Both the position numbers and the translations under genes were made by a program. A stretch of 64,000 bases of DNA, from contig NZ_MPHK01000008.1 in NCBI RefSeq assembly GCF_001957135.1, positions 62,001 through 126,000 of the forward strand, read 5' to 3'. The notes beneath the pieces were generated by a model, which made no database searches, was not told the origin of the DNA, and saw only the letters and a list, made by a program, of their open reading frames with translations. The stretch comes from Shewanella sp. UCD-KL21. GTDB taxonomy: Bacteria > Pseudomonadota > Gammaproteobacteria > Enterobacterales > Shewanellaceae. Shown piece after piece: positions 58,536-64,000 of this stretch (the stretch's first letter is position 1; each line of letters opens with the position of its first letter).

Positions 58536-58621
58536 GCCCGAGTGGTGGAATCGGTAGACACAAGGGATTTAAAATCCCTCGCTTAATAGGCGTGCCAGTT
58601 CAAGTCTGGCCTCGGGTACCA
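58536..58621 (+). tRNA. tRNA-Leu (TAA), copy 2
   Basis: 86 nt with CCA, identical to copy 1. The next 14 nt and the following terminator also match copy 1 closely, while the upstream flanks differ. Confidence 0.97.
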
Positions 58622-58646
58622 TCATTTACATACGTAAGTATGGTGC

Positions 58647-58678
58647 AAAAAAGCCTCGACATTAGTCGGGGCTTTTTT
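58647..58678 (+). terminator. rho-independent terminator after tRNA-Leu copy 2
   Basis: AAAAAAGCCTCGAC / GTCGGGGCTTTTTT hairpin, the counterpart of the one at 54954, followed by the same GTGTCTGAAATTT. Confidence 0.88.
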
Positions 58679-58784
58679 GTGTCTGAAATTTATGAAAATA
58701 AGGATATTTGCCTGCTTAACTCAATAGCCCTTGAAAGTGACCAGAGAAAAGTATGCTTTTTCTAAAAGCTTCGTGATCAGTTAG

Positions 58785-59126
58785 TCGGGGCTTTTTTGTG
58801 TCTGAAATTTACTGGAAAAATGATATTTAAGTTCAAGGCCGGTTTTTGCTGCACTACAATTGCCATATCTACTCGTATTAATAGTCCTTGATACTGTCCT
58901 TATAAAGGCCTAGAAGGCTCTATAAGCCTCGCCACTATTGAATCGGGGCTTTTTTGTGTCTGAAATTTATTGGGAATATGATATTTAAGTTCAAGGCCGG
59001 TTTTTGCTGAACTACAATTGCCATATCTACTTGTATTAATAGTCCTTGATACTGTCCATATAAAGGCCTAGAAGGCTCTATAAGCCTCGCCACTATTGAA
59101 TCGGGGCTTTTTTGTGTCTGAAATTT
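58785..59126 (+). repeat. 158-bp tandem repeat, each unit ending at an intrinsic terminator
   Basis: Units start at TCGGGGCTTTTTTGTGTCTG (58785, 58943, 59101): two full 158-nt copies that differ at only a few positions, then a 26-nt partial third. Each full unit ends in AAGCCTCG...CGGGGCTTTTTT, a hairpin terminator like that of the tRNA-Leu, and contains a GGCT/AGCC hairpin just before it. No ORF is present. Confidence 0.9.
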
Positions 59127-59159
59127 GCGAAAATGAATAATGATATATAGCAGAAAAAA

Positions 59160-59203
59160 ACTCGTGGTGTTTAAATAGGGCGAACCAGTTCAAGTCTAGC
59201 CTC
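59160..59203 (+). pseudogene. tRNA-Leu 3' remnant, locus 2
   Basis: ACTCGTGGTGTTTAAATAGG and then GCGAACCAGTTCAAGTCTAG resemble the remnant at 55021-55067, including its altered variable arm (TCGT..TTTAAATA), and the tRNA-Leu T arm. It is more eroded than the first. Confidence 0.65.
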
Positions 59204-59435
59204 TTTAGATTGAGACTTTGTGTTGAATTTCGTTCCGTATCAGGTGGTTTAAAACGACGTCATTAACAAGCTTCTTAGTCTATTTATGACGGACTCATTT
59301 GAATTTTTAGTATGATTTATTCCTGAATTTATCTATTAAATCAATTGGCCATATCGCTTATTTTACCAATGAAAAAACCTCATCAATAAATGTATTTAAG
59401 CCGTAGGGAGCTGTGTTAGCTATACCTCCGCATAT

Positions 59436-60790
59436 TTGACAGTGCACATGCCTCTGCTAAGCTTTTTTAATACCCTGAAAGTAAACAAGGAATTATTTAC
59501 AGGTATGGGAAAACATAGGAGCGACTTAAGTTACCTAGAACGCTTAATGAGAATTTTTACTCATGTGCAACCGGGAGAAGGTAAGTCCACCTTGATGCTC
59601 TCAGCCTACGCTTGTTTGCTACTGCTGCTGTACTACATTTTAAAGCCTATCCGTGAAGCTCTCATTCTCTCTGAACACACCGCTGAAATGCGCAGTTATA
59701 CGATAGCGATTCAAGCTTTGGTATTAATGATATTAGTTCCATTATACGCCAGCTGGATCAGGACTCAGGGCGCAAATGAAATATTACCCAGAGTAACCTT
59801 AGCGGTGGCAATGAGCTTGTTGTTATTTTTGGGGCTCTATTTGTTTAAGGTGCCTATTTCAATTCCTTTCTTTGTTTGGCTAGGCGTGATTAATGTGTTG
59901 TTAATTGCCCAGTTTTGGGCTTATGCGGCAGATATTTACACTCCTGATGAGGGCAAACGTTTGTTTGCTTTTATTGCTGCCGGAGCATCTATGGGCTCAT
60001 TACTAGGTGCACAAATTAGCAAACATTTATTTAAGCTTGTTGGCGCAGAAGGCTTGATGCTAGTGGCTGCGGTTTTACTGTTCGCGACGATGTGGTTACC
60101 CAAATTAGTTGGACTTAAATCTAAAAAAAAAAGCCGAGTGGCTATCATTGTCATTCATTCAAAGCAGGCTTTGATACCGTACTGAATAATCGTTACTTAT
60201 TGGTGATTGCAGGGTTTGTGGTGTTACTCAACTGCGTGAATAGCACAGGAGAATACATTCTAGCCAAATGGGTACAGATTTATGCGCAGCAGGGAGTTGA
60301 TGTCAAACTTATTATTGGTGAGTTTTACGGTGACTTTTACACTTGGGTAAATTTGTTCAGCATGTTAATTCAGTTATTGCTGGTGTCTAGAATATTCCAA
60401 TGGATCCATATACATGGTGCCATTCTAATTTTGCCATTTGTCGCTTTTTTAGGCTACGGCTTAGCGACTTTTATCCCTATGTTTACCTTATTTAAGCTAA
60501 TAAAAATTGCTGAAAATAGCATAGATTATTCGTTACAAAATACCGCTCGGCATGCGCTTTTTCTGCCTTTAAATCAGCAACAAATCTTTGAAGGTAAAAC
60601 GGTAATAGACGCACTTTGTTGGCGTTTAGGAGATTTGGCTCACGTAGTGATCATCTTTATTGGCCTTAAAGTATTCAAGCTTGATCACTACGAGTTTGCG
60701 GCAGTTAATCTGGTTATTTCCCTATTTTGGATAATTTTGGCATTTAACCTTGCTCGCAAGCATAAACAGTTGGTCAATGAGCATGCTTAA
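59436..60790 (+). pseudogene. NTP/NDP exchange transporter (Tlc/Npt-type), frame broken at an A10 tract
   Basis: Two frames together make one membrane carrier. The first (59436-60185; probably starting at an ATG, 59448 or 59505) contains YYILKPIREALIL and other helices, and ends after the switch. The second is open from 60125 (PSGYHCHSFKAGFDTVLNNRYLLVIAGF...) to 60790, with NSTGEYILAKWV and ARHALFLPL typical of ATP/ADP-translocase-like proteins. The break lies at ten A residues (60123-60132); one more A, or two fewer, restores a single frame. It may be a pseudogene, a sequencing error, a phase-variable gene or a gene read by slippage. The family exchanges nucleotides across membranes. The kinase-like gene follows. 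Confidence 0.8.
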
Positions 60791-60881
60791 TGATTAAAAG
60801 GTGTCGATATTAATAAAAATGTTATTAGAAATATATTTTTGACAGCGTGTTAACTCATCGATTGAGTAGAAGGAGCGTAAT

Positions 60882-61847
60882 ATGCCATATTTGAAGATGA
60901 CTTTTTTATTTACGATATTTCTAATCGCTTTTTTCTCTCATGCTGAAACAATTCCTTTAATTCGAGATGAAAAGATAATTTTTGACTTATTGTACACAGG
61001 GGATCTAAATCTTTCTAAAAATGTCGCTAAAGCGTTTGCTAAAAAAGAAAGTATTATGGAAATTAGAAGGGTTGGTTTAGTCAAAAATAGCCTACAGATA
61101 CGTGCCGCCTTTCGAGATAAAGCCGTAAAAGGCAATGCTAGGGGAAGCATGAAGTTAGTATATTACGATAGCTACTACAACGAAGTGGCGGCATATATTA
61201 TTTCAAAATATCTCGGCCTCAATATTATTCCTGCGACTGTGCTTCGAAGTATGCCTATAGGGCCCAAAGGACTAGTGTCGAGCAAACAATTGAGAAAAGG
61301 CAGTTTGCAACTATGGGTAGAAAATACGGTAGTGCTGTTCGACTTAACTTCTAGTAAGTTGTCTTACCCGGGTTCTGTCGAGTATAAAAAGCACCAAATA
61401 AGAGAAATCAAAGCATTCGATTGTATCATTGGCAATGTTGACAGGCATGCCGGTAACCTATTAGTTGATCTAAATGAAAGATTTGAAGCGTCAAATGAAC
61501 TGACTGGAAATAAAAATGCTTATCTTGGTAAAATTTGGGCCATAGATCACTCGAGAGCTTTTTATCGAGGTCCTCGGCTAGACTCGCGAAGCTGTAAGTT
61601 AAGTAAGCTAAAGTCTCAGTCTATTAGCATACAATTTATGCAGGGAATGAGAGCATGGAAAATTGAAGAACTAGAAAAGAGGCTCCGAGCGAGTGGTTTA
61701 TCGGAGCAACAATTAGCTCGTATAGAGCTGGACGCTCTTGAGCATCGCCTTCAAAAAGTTAAAAAACATTTTGAGGACGAGCAGCGAAATAGTGCTCTGG
61801 CTGATGAAGAATATTTTAGCTCAGGACTTTGGCATCGGGTTTGGTGA
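60882..61847 (+). CDS. secreted kinase-like protein (PI3/4K- or HipA-like fold)
   Basis: The 321-residue protein has a signal peptide (about 1-21, cleaved after SHA). The body has MKLVYY with a candidate nucleotide-binding Lys, EVAAYIISKYLGLNIIPATV with a candidate helix-C Glu, then NVDRHAGN (Asp187 and Asn192) and WAIDHSRAF (Asp222). These resemble the DRxxxN catalytic loop and metal-binding Asp of PI3/4-kinase, HipA and Fam20-type kinases. The same motifs recur in the C-terminal half of the convergent phosphatase-fusion gene, so the two are paralogous. An exported kinase would need periplasmic nucleotide. Substrate unknown. AGGAG lies about 8 nt before the ATG. Confidence 0.7.
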   Translation: MPYLKMTFLFTIFLIAFFSHAETIPLIRDEKIIFDLLYTGDLNLSKNVAKAFAKKESIMEIRRVGLVKNSLQIRAAFRDKAVKGNARGSMKLVYYDSYYNEVAAYIISKYLGLNIIPATVLRSMPIGPKGLVSSKQLRKGSLQLWVENTVVLFDLTSSKLSYPGSVEYKKHQIREIKAFDCIIGNVDRHAGNLLVDLNERFEASNELTGNKNAYLGKIWAIDHSRAFYRGPRLDSRSCKLSKLKSQSISIQFMQGMRAWKIEELEKRLRASGLSEQQLARIELDALEHRLQKVKKHFEDEQRNSALADEEYFSSGLWHRVW

Positions 61848-61888
61848 AAGTTAACCCAAGCTGATACATATAACCAAACTGAGGCGTT

Positions 61889-63778
61889 TCACTCGTTCTG
61901 CCAGCGTTTTAATAGCAGATCACGGCGTTTGAGTAGCGCCTTGAGCTGTTTTCTCTTAAGTAGGCCATCAGTGAGTTTATCTAGGCTTCGATAGTCTAGG
62001 TTTTTTAATTGTTGTTCAATTTTTAATGAATGACGTAAACGTGCGGCCTTTAAATATTTTGGTGCTTGTTTGCCAGTTCTAAAACTTCGAGAGTGATCTA
62101 TCATCCACATCATCCACATCATCCAATCCGCTTCACTATAGAGAATATTACTTTGGGTTCTATCTTCATTGAAAATTAAAATATCAAACATATTCATCAG
62201 GCTGGCTTGGTAGGACAGGACGCAATGCTCACTTGGATAACGTTCATTCTCGATACGATTTTTTTCGTTAAAAGTGTCATCTATCCACAATTGTAGCGAG
62301 CCCTGCTTACTTTTGATGGTGCGAAGTACTGTTGGAGGGATCATATTCAATCCAAGATGACGGGCTATTTTGTACGCCGCTATTTCGTATTTATAACTGT
62401 CGGTATTGCGATATTTCTCATTTGAGGCAGTTCTAGGGATGATATTTTCAGTTTTAAAAATAGCTTTGAAACGCAGTCCGTTATGTTCTAAATAAGCTTT
62501 TTTCGACTTTGTCACACCAGCCCCTATAAGCTCAAGTTTAGTGATACTTGCCTGTGTTAATAGTTGTTCCCACTCCGGATAACTGTGGCCTTGGTACATT
62601 TCACGGTATTGACCATCATCAACTTCAAAAGGGCGCCAATCATTACCGTCAAATTGTTCAAGTTGGTCCTTGTTAATGGCTAATAACATTGGATTGCCCT
62701 GATAATATTTTCGATATAGCCCTGTGTCGGTATTGATCACCTTGCCCTTCATTCTGCTTTCAAAAACTCGGCTGCCAGTTGTAGTGTGGCCAATCACTAA
62801 TTGGTTGGCCTTATAGTGTTGTAAAACGCGATCAAGTATTTCTTCCTCAAAGATAGGATGACAAAGGGCTGAGCCTCTATACCAGAATTGACTTTCTCCA
62901 TCGAGATAAAAAGATTGGCTGAGATTAAGGAAACTTTGGTATAAGGATTTATGTTTGTCAGCTCCTGCGGATTGTAAACGGCGTGCTATTTTTTCTTGGC
63001 GACTAAAGAAATCATCATGGTGACTTAATGCACCTTGTAGTTTTAATTGTTCAAAGGCTTCCATGTAATCATGTATTACCTTCGTTGATTCATTGTTTAC
63101 TTGGGCTAAGCTTGTCAGTGGGAACTTGGCAGAGAGTCCACCATGGAGAAATAGTACCTCATTAATCTTTAATATACTGGGCTTGCTTAGCAGCCATCGA
63201 CCGTATTTACCCTTGGTAGAAAATAGCTGCATATGACCAAAGTAGCCGGGAGGGTATTCAGTGTTAAAGGTCGATAATAGAGAGTTCTGGCTAATTTCGG
63301 TATTGGATTCATTTGCATGTGAAAGGTATTGTTGCAAGTAATTTTCGCGTATGGCAGCAGATTCGTCATTCAGATAATGCTTATATTCATCAGTGGGTAC
63401 GTAGTCAAGTTCACGGATAAGATTCATCAATTCGTGATTGCCTAACACAAGATGGACAGCGCCTCCTGCATCAGCGGCCTGTTTCTCTAGGCGCATAAAC
63501 AAGTCCATCACTTTACGGGAGTCAGGGCCTCTATCCAGCAGATCGCCGACACTGACTAGCTGAGTATCGCCTGCTTGCCAGTTTTGTTGGTCATCGATAA
63601 TTCCCGCTGCACGAATTAATTTTTCAAATTCACCATAGTCGCCATGGATGTCACCAACAACTATAATTTTTGCGGTTGTTGATAGCTCAAAGCTCTCGTA
63701 GGAGGCTGAGGCTTCCTGTAATGGAATAAAAGTGCATAGCAGTAGAACCACACTTATCACAACATGGTTAATGTTCAT
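61889..63778 (-). CDS. secreted PPP-family phosphatase fused to a kinase-like domain
   Basis: A 629-residue exported protein (signal about 1-26, ASA end). Residues about 36-380 form a complete calcineurin-like PPP phosphatase: GDIHGDYGE (Asp43, His45), GDLLDRGPD (Asp79, Asp82, Arg83), GNHELMN (Asn114, His115), LHGGLS and VIGHTTTGS, in the Shewanella-like phosphatase style. Residues about 425-629 match the neighbouring secreted kinase-like protein: EIAAYKIARHLGLNMIPPTV, GSLQLWIDDT, FNEDRTQSN (Asp539) and MIDHSRSF (Asp561). A 9-nt repeat adds MMWMMW just before the last motif. One chain may thus add and remove phosphate; substrates are unknown. Confidence 0.8.
   Translation of the reverse strand: MNINHVVISVVLLLCTFIPLQEASASYESFELSTTAKIIVVGDIHGDYGEFEKLIRAAGIIDDQQNWQAGDTQLVSVGDLLDRGPDSRKVMDLFMRLEKQAADAGGAVHLVLGNHELMNLIRELDYVPTDEYKHYLNDESAAIRENYLQQYLSHANESNTEISQNSLLSTFNTEYPPGYFGHMQLFSTKGKYGRWLLSKPSILKINEVLFLHGGLSAKFPLTSLAQVNNESTKVIHDYMEAFEQLKLQGALSHHDDFFSRQEKIARRLQSAGADKHKSLYQSFLNLSQSFYLDGESQFWYRGSALCHPIFEEEILDRVLQHYKANQLVIGHTTTGSRVFESRMKGKVINTDTGLYRKYYQGNPMLLAINKDQLEQFDGNDWRPFEVDDGQYREMYQGHSYPEWEQLLTQASITKLELIGAGVTKSKKAYLEHNGLRFKAIFKTENIIPRTASNEKYRNTDSYKYEIAAYKIARHLGLNMIPPTVLRTIKSKQGSLQLWIDDTFNEKNRIENERYPSEHCVLSYQASLMNMFDILIFNEDRTQSNILYSEADWMMWMMWMIDHSRSFRTGKQAPKYLKAARLRHSLKIEQQLKNLDYRSLDKLTDGLLKRKQLKALLKRRDLLLKRWQNE
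62102..62125 (-). repeat. 9-bp tandem repeat inside the kinase-like domain
   Basis: CATCATCCA repeated two and two-thirds times, coding for W-M-M-W-M-M-W-M immediately before the IDHSR motif. The paralogue has only KIWAIDHSR at this point. Confidence 0.8.
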
Positions 63779-63849
63779 GGTTGAGCGCTGGGTAAGGTGA
63801 CTTTGACTTTAAGTTTAGAAGATGATTATGAAATGGTGTAGTTATTGGT

Positions 63850-63888
63850 AAAAGCCTTGTTGCTATTGCTAGTCAAACAAGGCCTTTG
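63850..63888 (-). terminator. possible terminator of the HU-type gene
   Basis: On the minus strand AAAGGCCTTGTT pairs with AACAAGGCTTTT across a 14-nt loop, ending in a short T-run, 20 nt after the HU-type stop. Confidence 0.55.
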
Positions 63889-63907
63889 AAATGAGGTAGG
63901 GGCTTTA

Positions 63908-64000
63908 TTACTGGTTGATGAGTTTTTTCAATCCAGGTGCAGCTTTAAAGCTTGGTTGGTTGAAACCTGGGATTTCCATCGCTTCACCGGTTTGCGGATT
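63908..64000 (-). CDS. HU/IHF family DNA-binding protein, C-terminal 30 residues only
   Basis: The frame enters from the right edge and ends at 63908. NPQTGEAMEIPGF, followed by SFKAAPGLKK, is the conserved arm-to-tail sequence of HU-like nucleoid proteins. Divergence from standard HU (MEIPGF for the usual IKIPA) suggests a variant HU-family member. The rest is outside the window. Confidence 0.85.
   Translation of the reverse strand, partial: NPQTGEAMEIPGFNQPSFKAAPGLKKLINQ

Larger units (their letters stand above)
58622..59435. other. gene-free region of repeated terminators
   Basis: About 800 nt after tRNA-Leu copy 2. It holds four terminator-like hairpins, two 158-bp tandem units and a tRNA-Leu remnant; the last 230 nt show nothing recognisable. 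A 103-codon frame across the tRNA (58454-58765) is judged an artefact. Confidence 0.7.

Noticed and set aside
54828..58621. Integrative element with the two tRNA-Leu genes as attachment sites
   Set aside because: No integrase or other mobility gene lies between them, and the identity covers the whole tRNA and its terminator instead of a short 3' core; a segmental duplication explains it better.
58454..58765. 103-codon ORF over the second tRNA-Leu
   Set aside because: It reads straight through the tRNA and its terminator and has no family resemblance.
59436..60185. Treating the first transporter frame as a complete short protein
   Set aside because: The second frame carries the rest of the same family without interruption from just after the A10 tract, so the two are halves of one gene.
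61889..63778. Calling this gene a plain metallophosphoesterase
   Set aside because: The C-terminal 200 residues clearly match the neighbouring kinase-like protein and are not part of the phosphatase fold.

Overview
This window is a stretch of gammaproteobacterial chromosome, almost certainly from a Shewanella species. The evidence is the gene content and order: an oleABCD long-chain olefin cluster, long-form PstC and PstA permeases, uvrY-uvrC-pgsA followed by tRNA-Gly/Cys/Leu, rmf / fabA / ycbZ-type Lon synteny, a Shewanella-like PPP phosphatase, and DUF families common in that genus (DUF1415, DUF2797, DUF3466, DUF4056). Base composition is moderately AT-rich and even. No phage, transposase, integrase or CRISPR array was seen.

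Layout. 1-7131: an envelope operon (alpha/beta hydrolase, DUF4056 lipoprotein, Omp85-like barrel), then DUF1415, a LysE exporter, a DUF4136 lipoprotein, DUF2797 and a GcvR-like ACT protein. 7167-12992: a Pho box and pstC-pstA-pstB-phoU, without pstS. 13201-19758: DUF502, a BetT-like BCCT carrier (overlapped by a possible small membrane protein), a YajD-type HNH protein, DUF1289, an unusual lipoprotein and a methyltransferase. 20012-24896: oleABCD. 25305-26474: methionine gamma-lyase. 26605-27716: a minus-strand array of seven identical initiator tRNA genes with three decayed copies. 28017-34282: rlmKL, a glutaredoxin-like gene, uup and a DUF3466 protein. 34462-37095: rmf, fabA and a Lon-like protease. 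37475-39360: tRNA-Ser and a solitary phosphoribosyltransferase-HAD fusion between long AT-rich gaps. 39881-44157: an HlyD/DUF2955 efflux pair, an AI-2E-type permease and a K+ channel. 44312-51049: a 1591-residue hybrid sensor kinase, an HD-GYP response regulator and a SYLF-like lipoprotein. 51312-54913: uvrY-uvrC-pgsA and tRNA-Gly-Cys-Leu. 55068-58333: a lipase-type hydrolase, YqfB, an LRR protein kinase and a uracil-DNA glycosylase-like gene, lying between two identical tRNA-Leu genes. 58536-59203: the second tRNA-Leu followed by repeated terminators. 59436-63778: a nucleotide-transporter gene broken at an A10 tract, a secreted kinase-like protein, and a secreted phosphatase-kinase fusion. 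63908-64000: the end of an HU-type gene.

The most interesting region is 59436-63778. An ATP/ADP-translocase-type carrier sits beside two exported proteins whose homologous domains carry DRxxxN and IDH motifs like those of PI3/4K- and HipA-type kinases. One of the two is fused to a complete PPP-family phosphatase. I infer, without proof, a periplasmic phosphorylation/dephosphorylation system whose nucleotide could come through the carrier. The tRNA loci are the second point of interest: initiator-tRNA pseudogenes with a shared replaced core, and a duplicated tRNA-Leu/terminator/remnant module that grew 158-bp tandem terminator units.
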